Positions 22,401 to 31,202 of a stretch of DNA of 64,000 nt are shown piece by piece. Position 1 is the stretch's first letter. Each line of letters begins with the position of its first letter. The DNA comes from Streptomyces sp. HB132 (GTDB lineage: Bacteria > Actinomycetota > Actinomycetes > Streptomycetales > Streptomycetaceae): contig NZ_JAFBGA010000020.1 in assembly GCF_016909575.1 (NCBI RefSeq), positions 1 through 64,000 of the forward strand, written 5' to 3'. Made by a program: the position numbers and the translations under genes. Under the pieces are notes generated by a model. It was not told the DNA's origin, did not search any database, and was given only the letters and a program-made list of their open reading frames with translations.

Positions 22401-24139
22401 ACCCGGGACTCGTAGACCATCTCCTCGTCCAGCTCACCGACGCGTCCGCCGCCCTTCTTCGGGTCCGCGCCTGCCAGGAAGACACCGAAGAGCCCGCGGT
22501 CGGGGATGGTTCCGCCCGAGGTGACGGCGAGCCGCTGGGCACCGGGGCGGCCCGTGACCGCGCCGCTGACCCGGTCCCACACCACGCGGGGCCGCAGTTC
22601 CGCGAAGGCGTCGGACGGATAGCGTCCGGCGAGCATGTCGAGCACGGCGGTGAACGCCGATTCGGGGAGCGAGGCGAAGGGGGCGGCCCGGCGGGCGAGG
22701 GCGAGGAGGTCGTCGGCCTGCCAGCTGTCCAGCGCGACCGTGGCGACGATCTGCTGGGCGAGCACGTCCAGCGGATTGGACGGGATCCGCAGGGCCTCGA
22801 TGGCCCCTTCGCGCATCCGCTCCGTGACGACGGCCGCCTGCACCAGGTCGCCGCGGTACTTCGGGAAGACCACGCCGGTGGACACGGCGCCGACCTGGTG
22901 CCCGGCGCGTCCCACCCGCTGCAGCCCCGAGGCCACGGAAGGCGGTGACTCGACCTGGATCACCAGGTCGACCGCGCCCATGTCGATCCCCAGCTCCAGG
23001 CTGGAGGTGGCTACCACGGCGGGCAGACGGCCCGCTTTGAGGTCCTCCTCGACCTGGGAGCGCTGTTCCTTGGACACCGAGCCGTGGTGCGCACGGGCGA
23101 GGAGCGGGGGTGCGCCTTTCGCAGCCCCGGACTGGGCCATGATCTCGGCGGGGGAGTGGGCCTCGGCCAGGGGACCGTTGCTTCCCGGCTCCTCCTCCGG
23201 CGCCGCGCCGGCCGCCCGCTCGTAGGCGATCTCGTTCAGCCGGTTGCACAGGCGCTCCGCGAGCCGCCGGGAATTGGCGAAGACGATCGTGGAACGGTGC
23301 GCCTGCACGAGATCGGCGATCCGCTCCTCGACATGGGGCCAGATCGACGGCTTCTCCGCCTGGCCGCCCTCGTCGCCCGTGGCGGGGGAGCCGCTCAGCT
23401 CGCCGAGATCCTCCACCGGAACCACGACGGAGAGGTCGAACTGCTTGGTGGACGGCGGCTGGACGATCTCCACTCTCCGCTGAGGCGACAGGAACCGCGC
23501 GACCTCGTCGACCGGGCGGACCGTCGCCGACAGCCCGATGCGCCGCGCGGGCCGCGGCAACAGCTCGTCCAGACGCTCCAGCGACACGGCGAGATGAGCA
23601 CCGCGCTTGGTGCCCGCGACGGCGTGCACCTCGTCCACGATCACCGTCTCGACCCCGGCCAGCGCATCCCGGGCCGAGGAGGTGAGCATCAGGAACAGGG
23701 ATTCGGGAGTGGTGATCAGAATGTCCGGGGGTTTCGTCGCCATCGAACGGCGCTCGGCCGGCGGAGTGTCGCCGGAGCGGATCCCCACCCGCACCTCCGG
23801 CTCGGGCAGGCCCAGGCGCACCGACTCCTGACGGATCCCGGTCAGCGGTGACCGCAGGTTCCGTTCCACGTCGACGGCGAGAGCCTTCATCGGTGACACG
23901 TACAGCACGCGGCAGCGCTTCTTCGCCTCGGCGGGAGGCGGTACGGCCGCGAGCCGGTCCAGGGAGGCGAGGAAGGCGGCCAGCGTCTTGCCCGATCCGG
24001 TCGGTGCGACGACCAGTACGTCCGAGCCCTCACCGATCGCCCGCCAGGCACCCTCCTGTGCCGCGGTGGGCGCGTCGAAGGCCGCCGCGAACCAGCTGCG
24101 GGTCGCGGGCGTGAACGAATCGAGTGCGGAACCGGCCAT
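19424..24139 (-). CDS. lhr: Lhr-type large ATP-dependent DNA helicase
   Basis: About 1571 residues from an ATG at 24139 (MAGSALDSF); in-frame ATGs 9 and 30 bases upstream are alternatives. The N-terminal superfamily 2 core shows Walker A VVAPTGSGKT, Walker B VIVDEVHAV (a DEVH box) and helicase C motifs (VVATSSLELGIDMG, QRVGRAGHQ). An Lhr-specific winged-helix and beta-barrel region follows. The long C-terminal half (about 850-1571) matches the Lhr-CTD class, which in Pseudomonas and mycobacteria is tied to DNA repair. Adjacent nei suggests a shared repair context. No accessory nuclease is fused. Confidence 0.92.
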   Translation of the reverse strand: MAGSALDSFTPATRSWFAAAFDAPTAAQEGAWRAIGEGSDVLVVAPTGSGKTLAAFLASLDRLAAVPPPAEAKKRCRVLYVSPMKALAVDVERNLRSPLTGIRQESVRLGLPEPEVRVGIRSGDTPPAERRSMATKPPDILITTPESLFLMLTSSARDALAGVETVIVDEVHAVAGTKRGAHLAVSLERLDELLPRPARRIGLSATVRPVDEVARFLSPQRRVEIVQPPSTKQFDLSVVVPVEDLGELSGSPATGDEGGQAEKPSIWPHVEERIADLVQAHRSTIVFANSRRLAERLCNRLNEIAYERAAGAAPEEEPGSNGPLAEAHSPAEIMAQSGAAKGAPPLLARAHHGSVSKEQRSQVEEDLKAGRLPAVVATSSLELGIDMGAVDLVIQVESPPSVASGLQRVGRAGHQVGAVSTGVVFPKYRGDLVQAAVVTERMREGAIEALRIPSNPLDVLAQQIVATVALDSWQADDLLALARRAAPFASLPESAFTAVLDMLAGRYPSDAFAELRPRVVWDRVSGAVTGRPGAQRLAVTSGGTIPDRGLFGVFLAGADPKKGGGRVGELDEEMVYESRVGDVFTLGTTSWRIEDITRDRVLVSPAPGVPGRLPFWKGDQLGRPLELGRALGAFLRELGGLSAEDARLRLLTAGLDAWAADNILSYLDEQRRACGHVPDDRTVLVERFRDELGDWRIVVHSPFGAQVHAPWALALSARLGERYGMDAQVMHADDGIVLRLPDADLMGLDLLDFDPAQADAGGGAADGPGRGETGRGFPAAGHDSEQPPVGATDVVFDKGEISQVVTEQVGGSALFASRFRECAARALLLPRRSPGKRTPLWQQRQRASQLLQVASEFGSFPIVLEAVRECLQDVFDVPGLTELMGDLEARRIRLVEVTTPEPSPFARSLLFGYVAQFLYEGDSPLAERRAAALSLDSHLLAELLGQAELRELLDADVLGELERELQWLTDDRKIKDAEGVADLLRVLGPLTDAELVERGAEPAWAPELETSRRAIQVRIGGAAHWAAVEDAGRLRDALGTALPVGVPEAFTEPVKDPLGDLLARYARTHGPFTSTQAASRFGLGPSVTDGALQRLAASSRVVQGEFHPAGIGQEWCDATVLRRLRRRSLAALRQELEPVPPAALAGFLPQWQHVGDGSLRGIDGLARAIEQLQGAPVPASALEKLILPSRVAGYTPVMLDELTTTGEVVWAGAGALPGKDGWLSVYLADSAPLLLPAPLPLEETALHESVLTVLSGGYGLFFRQIADQVRATTHPDCTDSQLAETLWDLVWSGRLTNDTLAPLRSLLGSGRTAGSTAHRARRNVPRGRYGSLTAAARTASRTGPPTVSGRWSLLPPAEPEPTHRAHALARTLLDRHGVVTRGAVQAEGVEGGFSAIYRILAAFEDSGQARRGYVVEGLGAAQFAMDGAVDRLRAASTARDRADPGSVPRALVLAAADPANAYGAALPWPESPDGAGHKPGRKAGALVVLVDGELTLYMERGGKSLLAWPTDPADPALRAAAEALASAARAGTLGTVTVERTNGASSLTSPLGRALEAAGFLATPRGLRLRA

Positions 24140-24344
24140 GCACCCCATCGTGCACCCCGCCACTGACAACGGCTGGAGGGCGTGCCCAGCACTGCTGCCG
24201 CACCTTTCCGCGGCGCAGCCCCGAGGGCCGCGCCTCCGGCACGATCACCATCGTGTCGAGGGTGTCGGCCTCCCCACCGTTACCGCGCACGCAGGCCCCC
24301 ACCACCGCGCCCTGTTCCGGAGCGGCACGGGCGAGCTGCGCGGG

Positions 24345-25259
24345 TCAGTCCAGCCTCCGACCGTGGGACCGGAGGGTCTGCAGAGCCCTGATCGTCACGA
24401 TCGGGCGGCCCTCCAGGGCGGTTCCGGGCGCCCACTCCCGCCAGTTGACCGGCCAGCCACCGTCCTCCTGCTGCTCGGCCGCCAGATGGTCCAGCGCGCC
24501 TTCCAGTTCGCCGTCGCTGAACCAGCGGCGGGCCAGCGACCCGGGTGTGCGGGCGTAGTCGTAAGGGAAGTGGTGCTCCCCGGGCGCGTATCCGGCGGCC
24601 ACCGGGTATTCCGCGCGGCGCCCCGGGTCCAGCACCACCAGCCGCTGCTCACGCACGAGTTGTCCCAGTCGGCCGGCGGCCGATTCGGCGCGTGCACGGT
24701 CGGGCACGCCGTCCAGGAAGGCGAGGGCCGCCTCGATCTCGTACGGATGTGACTGTTCCAGTGCGTCGACGGCGGCCCAGCAGAAGTCGGTGGCCCGGAA
24801 GAGCCAGGCGTGCCAGACCTGGTTGCGGTGCAGAAGGCCGACGACCGGGCCCGTCGCCAGTAGTTCGGCGGGCGGGTCGTCGAGCGCGGGGATGAAGGGG
24901 GCCGCGGGGTAGCCGCGCTGGGAGGGATGCAGGGCGGGCAGGGCGCCCTCCTTGGTCGACACCTCCGTCAGGTAGCGGCAGATCCGCTCCACGCGCAGAC
25001 CGCAGCAGCCCCCGATCGAGTCGAGGACACTCAGTGCGTGGGCGGTGTGCAGGGGCTGACTCACAGGTCCGCGGAGGTCGGGTTCGAGCGCGTAGCCGTA
25101 GCCACCGTCCTCGTTCCGGTAGGCGGCGAGCGCGGTTTCGACGGTGTCCGCGCTCCCTCCGAGGAAGAGATGGGCGAACCGCCGCTGTTCGAGAACGCGT
25201 GCGGTGAGCCAGATGAACTGCTCGGCGCGGGCGAGAGGGGTTGCTCCGGTTCCAGCCAT
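24345..25259 (-). CDS. Terpenoid-cyclase/prenyltransferase-like alpha/alpha-barrel protein, unknown function
   Basis: 304 residues. Repeated motifs of the squalene-cyclase/prenyltransferase fold are visible: NEDGGYGYALEPDLRG (about 47-62) and AAEQQEDGGWPVNW near the C terminus, both with the QxDGGW-like aromatic signature. No DXDD or other cyclase acid motif was seen, so catalytic activity is doubtful. It lies between lhr and the DUF3046 gene on the minus strand, about 205 bases upstream of lhr. Streptomyces core genomes carry a gene of this kind here; its role is unknown to me. Confidence 0.7.
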   Translation of the reverse strand: MAGTGATPLARAEQFIWLTARVLEQRRFAHLFLGGSADTVETALAAYRNEDGGYGYALEPDLRGPVSQPLHTAHALSVLDSIGGCCGLRVERICRYLTEVSTKEGALPALHPSQRGYPAAPFIPALDDPPAELLATGPVVGLLHRNQVWHAWLFRATDFCWAAVDALEQSHPYEIEAALAFLDGVPDRARAESAAGRLGQLVREQRLVVLDPGRRAEYPVAAGYAPGEHHFPYDYARTPGSLARRWFSDGELEGALDHLAAEQQEDGGWPVNWREWAPGTALEGRPIVTIRALQTLRSHGRRLD

Positions 25260-25338
25260 GAACCGACCGTAGAGGGGAAAGTGACGGCGGCATGGCCTCG
25301 CGGCCGGGCTGCACTCTCAGGAGCGGGATACTGAAGGC

Positions 25339-25533
25339 ATGCGGTTGACGATTTTCTGGGAACGGATGGCGGACCACTTCGGCGCGGCCTACGCCGACTC
25401 CTTCGCGCGCGATCACGTCATGGCGGAGCTCGGCGGCCGTACGGTGCACGAGGCGCTGGCCGCGGGCTGGGAGGCCAAGGACGTGTGGCGTGGGGTCTGC
25501 TCGGCCGTCGGCGTCCCTCCGGACCAGCGCTGA
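25339..25533 (+). CDS. DUF3046-family small protein
   Basis: 64 residues from ATG 25339: MRLTIFWERMADHFG and the GRTVHEALAAGWEAKDVWRGVC core match DUF3046, a short actinobacterial family of unknown function usually found a few genes upstream of recA, as here. No membrane or signal segment. Confidence 0.85.
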   Translation: MRLTIFWERMADHFGAAYADSFARDHVMAELGGRTVHEALAAGWEAKDVWRGVCSAVGVPPDQR

Positions 25534-25628
25534 CCGAGGCGGTGCCGCCACCGGCACGACCGCCTCGGCCGCGCGGACGTGTCACCGGAGCCCTCAGCCG
25601 ACGGGCTGGGCGGCCGGCTGTTTCCGCG

Positions 25629-26891
25629 GTGAGCGAGACTTGTCCCGTGGCCCCGACAGACGAGACCGACCAGACCCAGCCGCCCGCCCCACAGCCCGTC
25701 CCGCCGGCCGCACCACCCGGTCCGCCGCTCGGCGCCGGGCACGTCCGCATGCCGGGCTGGCTGCCGCGCGCGATGGTCATGGCACTGACGCTCTACGGGT
25801 GCTTCCAGCTGGGCAGCTGGGCCTTTTACCAGCTCATCGGACTGCTGACCAACGTCCTCATCGCCTTCTTCCTGGCGCTGGCCATCGAGCCGGCAGTCAG
25901 CCGCATGGCCGGGTACGGGATGCGCCGGGGGCTTGCCACCTTCCTGGTCTTCCTCGCCGTGCTGGTCGCCGGGGTCGGCTTCGTCCTCCTGCTCGGCTCG
26001 ATGCTCGCCGGCCAGATCGTCGACATGGTCGAGGAGTTCCCCAAGTACCTCGACTCGGTGATCAACTGGGTCAACCAGACGTTCCGTACGGAGCTCTCGC
26101 GGGTCGAGGTGCAGGACAGCCTGCTGCACTCCGACTGGCTCCAGAAGTACGTGCAGAACAGCGCGACCGGCGTACTCGACGTCTCCACCACCGTGCTCGG
26201 CGGGCTGTTCCGGCTGTTGATGATCTTCCTGTTCTCGTTCTACTTCGCTGCCGACGGCCCCCGCCTGCGGCGCGCGCTGTGCTCCGTACTGCCGCCCTCC
26301 CGGCAGACCGAGGTGCTGCGCGCCTGGGAGATCGCGGTCGACAAGACCGGTGGCTACATCTACTCGCGCGGGCTGATGGCGCTGATCTCGGGCGCGGCTC
26401 ACTACATCCTGCTGGTGGTCCTCGGTGTGCCCTACGCGCCGGCGCTCGCCGTCTGGGTCGGACTGGTCTCGCAGTTCATCCCCACGATCGGTACGTACCT
26501 GGCGGGGGCGCTGCCCATGCTGATCGCCTTCACCGTCGACCCCTGGTACGCCTTGTGGGTCCTCGGCTTCGTCGTGGTCTACCAGCAGTTCGAGAACTAC
26601 GTGCTGCAGCCGAAGCTCACATCCAAGACGGTCGACATCCATCCCGCGGTCGCCTTCGGATCGGTGGTCGCGGGCACTGCGCTGATGGGTGCCGTGGGGG
26701 CTCTGATCGCCATCCCGGCCGTCGCGACGCTGCAGGCGTTCCTGGGGGCGTACGTGAAGCGCTACGACGTGACGGACGACCCCAGGGTGCACGGCGGCCC
26801 TCGCCTGCGCCGTGGTGAACCGCTGATGTCCAGGATCCGCCGCGCGGTGCGGGGTGGGGCTGAGGGCGGGTCGGGGCTCCGTCGGCCGTAA
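25629..26891 (+). CDS. AI-2E-family (PerM/TqsA-like) membrane transporter
   Basis: About 420 residues from a GTG at 25629; the next GTG (25647) is equally possible. After a Pro-rich N-terminal tail come about eight transmembrane helices in the AI-2E arrangement, including the conserved SQFIPTIGTYLAGALPM segment and the C-terminal GTALMGAVGALIAIPAVATLQAF helix. Family members export AI-2 or, in other bacteria, act as sodium/proton antiporters; the substrate cannot be inferred. It sits between DUF3046 and recA. Confidence 0.85.
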   Translation: MSETCPVAPTDETDQTQPPAPQPVPPAAPPGPPLGAGHVRMPGWLPRAMVMALTLYGCFQLGSWAFYQLIGLLTNVLIAFFLALAIEPAVSRMAGYGMRRGLATFLVFLAVLVAGVGFVLLLGSMLAGQIVDMVEEFPKYLDSVINWVNQTFRTELSRVEVQDSLLHSDWLQKYVQNSATGVLDVSTTVLGGLFRLLMIFLFSFYFAADGPRLRRALCSVLPPSRQTEVLRAWEIAVDKTGGYIYSRGLMALISGAAHYILLVVLGVPYAPALAVWVGLVSQFIPTIGTYLAGALPMLIAFTVDPWYALWVLGFVVVYQQFENYVLQPKLTSKTVDIHPAVAFGSVVAGTALMGAVGALIAIPAVATLQAFLGAYVKRYDVTDDPRVHGGPRLRRGEPLMSRIRRAVRGGAEGGSGLRRP

Positions 26892-27051
26892 CCGGTGACG
26901 TCGGTCGGCGGTCCGGGTCCTGAGCCTCGCCCGGGTCCCGGCCTCCTCTCGCTCGGATCCGGCACCCGCGGTCGGTCACAGTTCGTCGACTTGCCCGATG
27001 TCGCCTGTTTTGAGCCACTATCCTCGACCGTGTCGGCCCGGAGTGGTGCGC

Positions 27052-27081
27052 TTGACACTGAATTCGAACATCCATTCTCAT
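27052..27081 (+). promoter_or_regulatory. recA promoter with LexA (SOS) box
   Basis: TTGACA (27052-27057) followed after 18 bases by TCTCAT (27076-27081) is a plausible promoter. Within it lies GAACATCCATTC (27066-27077), one mismatch from the Gram-positive LexA box GAAC-N4-GTTC. Binding there would cover the -10 region. The position, about 140 bases before recA, fits SOS control of recA. Confidence 0.7.
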
Positions 27082-27217
27082 GGGATTCCGGCCGGGTTTT
27101 GCCGGGCCCGACCGTGGAGTTGTCCACAGGGCGGGAGGACGTCGAGGCCCATTGTCAGTGGCAGGGGTTAGCGTCTGTGACGTGAAGCGATCGACTCAAG
27201 CAAATCGGGTGGAACCC

Positions 27218-28342
27218 ATGGCAGGAACCGACCGCGAGAAGGCGCTGGACGCCGCACTCGCACAGATTGAACGGCAATTCGGTAAGGGCGCGGTGATGCG
27301 CCTCGGTGAACGGCCGAACGAGCCGATCGAGGTGATCCCCACCGGGTCCACCGCGCTCGACGTCGCGCTCGGCGTCGGCGGGCTGCCCCGCGGCCGTGTG
27401 GTGGAGGTGTACGGGCCGGAGTCCTCCGGCAAGACGACACTGACGCTGCACGCCGTGGCGAACGCGCAGAAGCTCGGCGGCTCGGTGGCGTTCATCGACG
27501 CGGAGCACGCCCTGGACCCGGAGTACGCGAAGAAGCTCGGCGTCGACATCGACAGCCTCATCCTCTCGCAGCCGGACAACGGCGAGCAGGCCCTCGAGAT
27601 CGTGGACATGCTGGTCCGCTCCGGCGCACTGGACCTGATCGTCATCGACTCCGTCGCGGCCCTGGTGCCCCGTGCGGAGATCGAGGGCGAGATGGGCGAC
27701 TCGCACGTGGGCCTGCAGGCGCGTCTGATGAGCCAGGCGCTCCGGAAGATCACCAGTGCGCTCAACCAGTCCAAGACCACCGCGATCTTCATCAACCAGC
27801 TGCGCGAGAAGATCGGTGTGATGTTCGGGTCACCGGAGACCACGACCGGTGGCCGGGCGCTGAAGTTCTACGCCTCGGTGCGTCTGGACATCCGCCGGAT
27901 CGAGACGCTGAAGGACGGCACCGACGCCGTGGGTAACCGCACGCGCGTCAAGGTCGTGAAGAACAAGGTGGCGCCGCCCTTCAAGCAGGCCGAGTTCGAC
28001 ATCCTCTACGGCCAGGGCATCAGCCGCGAGGGCGGTCTGATCGACATGGGTGTGGAGCACGGCTTCGTCCGCAAGGCCGGTGCCTGGTACACCTACGAGG
28101 GCGACCAGCTCGGCCAGGGCAAGGAGAACTCGCGCAACTTCCTCAAGGACAACCCCGACCTCGCCAACGAGATCGAGAAGAAGATCCTCGACAAGCTGGG
28201 TGTCGGTGTCCGCGCGGACGACGCAGCGGCGGATGCCGGGGCCGATGCCGCGGGTGCTCCGGCCGACGGAGCGGCGGCCAAGTCGGTACCGGCTCCCGCG
28301 ACCAAGGCCAAGCCCGCCAAGGCCGCAGCGGCCAAGAGCTAG
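27218..28342 (+). CDS. recA: RecA recombinase
   Basis: 374 residues from ATG 27218 (MAGTDREKALDAALAQIERQ). Walker A is GPESSGKTT, Walker B LDLIVIDSVAAL, and the L2 DNA-binding loop includes GSPETTTGGRALKFYASVR. RecA pairs and exchanges homologous strands and triggers LexA self-cleavage. The C-terminal 40 residues are unusually rich in Ala, Pro and Lys, as in other Streptomyces RecA proteins. No intein. recX begins four bases after the stop. Confidence 0.98.
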   Translation: MAGTDREKALDAALAQIERQFGKGAVMRLGERPNEPIEVIPTGSTALDVALGVGGLPRGRVVEVYGPESSGKTTLTLHAVANAQKLGGSVAFIDAEHALDPEYAKKLGVDIDSLILSQPDNGEQALEIVDMLVRSGALDLIVIDSVAALVPRAEIEGEMGDSHVGLQARLMSQALRKITSALNQSKTTAIFINQLREKIGVMFGSPETTTGGRALKFYASVRLDIRRIETLKDGTDAVGNRTRVKVVKNKVAPPFKQAEFDILYGQGISREGGLIDMGVEHGFVRKAGAWYTYEGDQLGQGKENSRNFLKDNPDLANEIEKKILDKLGVGVRADDAAADAGADAAGAPADGAAAKSVPAPATKAKPAKAAAAKS

Positions 28343-28345
28343 GCC

Positions 28346-29038
28346 GTGACGCGTCGCACGGAGTGGCCGGGTGCCGACGCCGGTGCGGGTCCCGGTCCCG
28401 AGTACGCCGCGGAACCGTCCGGGGATCCCCCGGAGCCCGGCCGGGGGGCCGGGTTCGGCGAAGGAGCGGGCCGCCGTTCCCGCTCCCGTACCAGAGACAG
28501 CGGTTCCCCTTCCTCGTCGAGGGCCGAGAAGGGGGAACCGCGAGACCCGGTCGAGCAGGCGCGCAACATCTGTCTCAGGCTGCTGACCGGGACCCCGCGT
28601 ACCCGTAAGCAGTTGGCCGACGCGCTCCGCAAGCGGGAGATTCCCGACGAGGCGGCCGAGGAAGTGCTCTCCCGCTTCGAGGACGTGGGGCTGATCGACG
28701 ACGCGGCGTTCGCGGACGCCTGGGTCGAGTCCCGGCACCACGGCAGAGGGCTGGCCCGCCGTGCTCTCGCGCGGGAACTGCGCACCAAGGGCGTGGACCC
28801 GGTGGTGATCGACGAGGCGGTCGGGCAGCTCGACCCCGAACAGGAGGAGGGCACCGCCAGGGAGCTCGTCGCGCGGAAGCTCCGCTCCACACGGGGTCTG
28901 GACCGCGACAAGCGTCTGCGCCGGCTGGCGGGCATGCTCGCCCGCAAGGGGTACGGCGAGGGGATGGCCCTGCGCGTGGTGCGTCAGGCGATCGAGGCGG
29001 AGGGGGAGGACACGGAGGGGCTGGACGAGCTCTTCTGA
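28346..29038 (+). CDS. recX: RecX, regulator of RecA
   Basis: 230 residues from GTG 28346, four bases after the recA stop. The first 65 residues are low-complexity and charged. The RecX three-helix repeats begin near residue 70 (ICLRLLTGTPRTRKQLADAL, RFEDVGLIDDAAFADAWVESR, LARELRTKGVDPVVID). RecX inserts into the RecA filament and limits strand exchange. Tight coupling to recA keeps their levels matched. Confidence 0.95.
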   Translation: MTRRTEWPGADAGAGPGPEYAAEPSGDPPEPGRGAGFGEGAGRRSRSRTRDSGSPSSSRAEKGEPRDPVEQARNICLRLLTGTPRTRKQLADALRKREIPDEAAEEVLSRFEDVGLIDDAAFADAWVESRHHGRGLARRALARELRTKGVDPVVIDEAVGQLDPEQEEGTARELVARKLRSTRGLDRDKRLRRLAGMLARKGYGEGMALRVVRQAIEAEGEDTEGLDELF

Positions 29039-29109
29039 CCGGGAGGCGAGGGGGGAACGGGGAGGCAAGCCGACTGCCTCCGGGCACGGGGGATGGTTTC
29101 GCCCGGCGT

Positions 29110-29155
29110 GACCGGGACCGAGGACCGGGGCCGAGGACCAGGACCGAGGACCAGG
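29110..29155 (+). repeat. Degenerate GGACCGAGGACC tandem repeat downstream of recX
   Basis: Three imperfect 12-15 bp copies of GGACCGAGGACC follow one another in the 303-bp gap between recX and the next (convergent) gene. A 7-bp hairpin (CCGCAGA-ATGG-TCTGCGG, 29164-29181) lies just after it and could terminate recA-recX transcription. No gene is seen in this gap. Confidence 0.6.
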
Positions 29156-29341
29156 CGCACAGGCCGCAGAATGGTCTGCGGCGGTGGTGTGGGTGCTGTG
29201 ACCGGCAGGCCGCGCTCGATGCCTGGCCGGGGCGGCCGCGGCCGTCAGGGGCGGCCGGCCGAACTGCTCCCGGGCAGGGGCAGGTGGTGGCCTGTCGGGG
29301 AGTGCGCTGTCACGGCATCCGGCAGCCGGGCTCGGGCGGGC

Positions 29342-30049
29342 TCAGTGTCCTGCCAGTGACGCCCGGCGGATCGTGGTGTCGATCAAGGCGAGCGCGTCTG
29401 CTGCGGTGCGGCCGGGATGCCGGTTCCAGGGGCCGATCAGGTCCGTCCAGCCCTGCGACCGAAGCTCGGTGATGAGCCAGGCGCCGGCGCGGTCGACGGT
29501 GTCGAGCGACCCGTAGCCGAGCCGGTGGGCGGTCAGCATGGCCCCGCAGAGGCAGCGCGCACCACGGGCGTTGCGCAGACGGTAGGGGGTGTTCTGCCAG
29601 CCCCACTCGGTCAGGATCCGCCGTGCGTGGCCGAGGTGGGTGGACGGACGGACATCGGGCTGGCCGATGCGGCGCCACGCGTGCAGATGCTCGGGCAGCA
29701 CCGCACCGAGGCGTCCGGGGAGCGGCCGTTCGCGGGGCGGGCGCGCGGGCAGGGCGCGCAGTGAGTCCTCGACGAGCCTGTCGACGGGAACGGACAGCAG
29801 TGCCCGCCAGTCGGCCGGGCGCACGGGCCGTGCCCCGGTGTCCGGCGCGGTAGCAGCGGGAGCAGGTTCACGCCCGGTGCGTTCCCAGCCGGTGACGATG
29901 CGCTGCCACGCGTCCGTGTCGTGGAGCAGGGAGGCCTGTGCGTCGAGCTGGTCAGGGGTGAGCTGAGCGGTGTCCATCGGCACGACATCTCCGTACATTC
30001 CGTCCTCGGTGATGAGGTGAATGTCCGTCGCGCGCGTCGATTGCTCCAC
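29342..30049 (-). CDS. Hypothetical protein (DUF6197-like)
   Basis: 235 residues, ATG at 30049. The C-terminal half has the look of DUF6197: ARRILTEWGWQNTPYRLRNA, a Cys pair in ARCLCGAMLTAHRLG, and WNRHPGRTAADALALIDTTI. The N-terminal half is polar without recognisable domain. Lone gene, convergent with recX. The function of the family is unknown and the assignment is by pattern only. Confidence 0.7.
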   Translation of the reverse strand: MEQSTRATDIHLITEDGMYGDVVPMDTAQLTPDQLDAQASLLHDTDAWQRIVTGWERTGREPAPAATAPDTGARPVRPADWRALLSVPVDRLVEDSLRALPARPPRERPLPGRLGAVLPEHLHAWRRIGQPDVRPSTHLGHARRILTEWGWQNTPYRLRNARGARCLCGAMLTAHRLGYGSLDTVDRAGAWLITELRSQGWTDLIGPWNRHPGRTAADALALIDTTIRRASLAGH

Positions 30050-30128
30050 CGGAGAGCAGCGTTCGGGTGGGCGGGGGAGTCATTCGGCCCTGGGCACAGC
30101 CGTCGGGGAGGGCCCAGGGCCGGTCCTG

Positions 30129-30557
30129 TCAGAGCGTGACCGGGAGCCCGGCCGCACGCCACGCCTGGAAGCCGCCGGTCAGATCCGTGGCGCGGTGCAG
30201 ACCCAGTCGGCGAAGGGAGGCGACCGCCAGACTCGAGGCGTATCCCTCGTTGCAGATCACCACGATCCGTAGATCGTGGCTCACCGCCTGCGGGGTGCGG
30301 TGGCTGCCCTGGGGATCGAGCCGCCATTCCAGCTCGTTGCGCTCGACGACCAGAGCCCCTGGGATCAGGCCGTCCTTCTCGCGCAGCGCCGCATAACGGA
30401 TGTCGACCAGCAGTGCCCCCTCCGCAGCGGCGGCCGCAGCCTCCTCGGGACCGATCCGTTCGTAACCGGACCGCACCCGGTCGAGCAGTGCGTCGATGCC
30501 CACCGGAGGCTCACCGCCCGGGTGTTCTCCGAGACCGCCCCGGTCCTGGACGCTCAC
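30129..30557 (-). CDS. Single-domain rhodanese (sulfurtransferase)
   Basis: 142 residues from a GTG at 30557 that overlaps the stop of the upstream cysteine dioxygenase gene by four bases, so the pair is translationally coupled. The rhodanese domain (about 35-138) keeps its active-site cysteine in VVICNEGYASSLAVA and the structural VDIRYAALREKDGLIPGAL motif. Rhodaneses pass sulfane sulfur between acceptors. Coupled to cysteine dioxygenase it probably deals with sulfur released during cysteine breakdown; the acceptor is not predictable. Confidence 0.88.
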   Translation of the reverse strand: MSVQDRGGLGEHPGGEPPVGIDALLDRVRSGYERIGPEEAAAAAAEGALLVDIRYAALREKDGLIPGALVVERNELEWRLDPQGSHRTPQAVSHDLRIVVICNEGYASSLAVASLRRLGLHRATDLTGGFQAWRAAGLPVTL

Positions 30558-31129
30558 TGCCAGTCCTCCGGACGTTCGGTCTGCTCGAGCCGCAGCACGG
30601 CTCCCGTGCGGCTGTAGCGGCGGATCTGCGGCAGCGGCGGGTAGTACGCGTGCACCGACACGGCGTGCTCCCGCCCGGACTCGTTGAGCACCTCGTGGAC
30701 GTGGTGCCGGCCGAAAGCCCTGCCCTGGCCGGTCGCCAGGAGCCGGCTCCGGTCCACGCCCTCGCTCAGTTCGAGGGTCCTCCAGCCGTCGGTGGGCAGC
30801 CGCGCGGCCAGGGAGTACTCCTTGAGGGCGCCCGCGGCGACGGTGAACGCGCCCGTCGATTCGGCATGGTCGTGCCAGCCGGTGCCCGTCCCGGGCGGCC
30901 AGCTGATCAGCCACGCCTCGCTGCCGCCGGGGCCATCGAGGCGGAGCCAGGTGCGCCCCTCCGGATCGAGCGGGAGCGAGGCGACGAGCGCCGTGTCCTC
31001 CGCGGTCCTGCGGACGAAGTCGAGCAGTTCCGCCGTGGTCGGTGCGTCCGAGCCGTCGGCTGCCGGGGCCGGCAGGTCCGTGTCGACGGCGGACTCGGGT
31101 GTGGGGAGGGAGGGAAGGGAAGCAGACAC
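30554..31129 (-). CDS. Bacterial cysteine dioxygenase
   Basis: 191 residues from a GTG at 31129, with AGGACGG upstream; the frame is open to an ATG at 31234, but that start has no ribosome site and overlaps a leader ORF. Cysteine dioxygenase oxidises cysteine to cysteine sulfinate with a cupin-bound iron. Iron ligands are the HxH of WHDHAESTGAF (about 95-105) and the distal His in FGRHHVHEVLN. The cysteine that forms the Cys-Tyr cofactor in animal enzymes is a glycine here, as in other bacterial members. The coupled rhodanese follows. The upstream cysteine-rich leader suggests control by cysteine supply. Confidence 0.88.
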   Translation of the reverse strand: MSASLPSLPTPESAVDTDLPAPAADGSDAPTTAELLDFVRRTAEDTALVASLPLDPEGRTWLRLDGPGGSEAWLISWPPGTGTGWHDHAESTGAFTVAAGALKEYSLAARLPTDGWRTLELSEGVDRSRLLATGQGRAFGRHHVHEVLNESGREHAVSVHAYYPPLPQIRRYSRTGAVLRLEQTERPEDWQ

Positions 31130-31202
31130 AGGGACCGTCCTGAGAAGTTCGCTCGGGGGCACAGCCGCGCGGTGAGCAGCAGGGTGTGCTGGGGCAGGCG
31201 AT

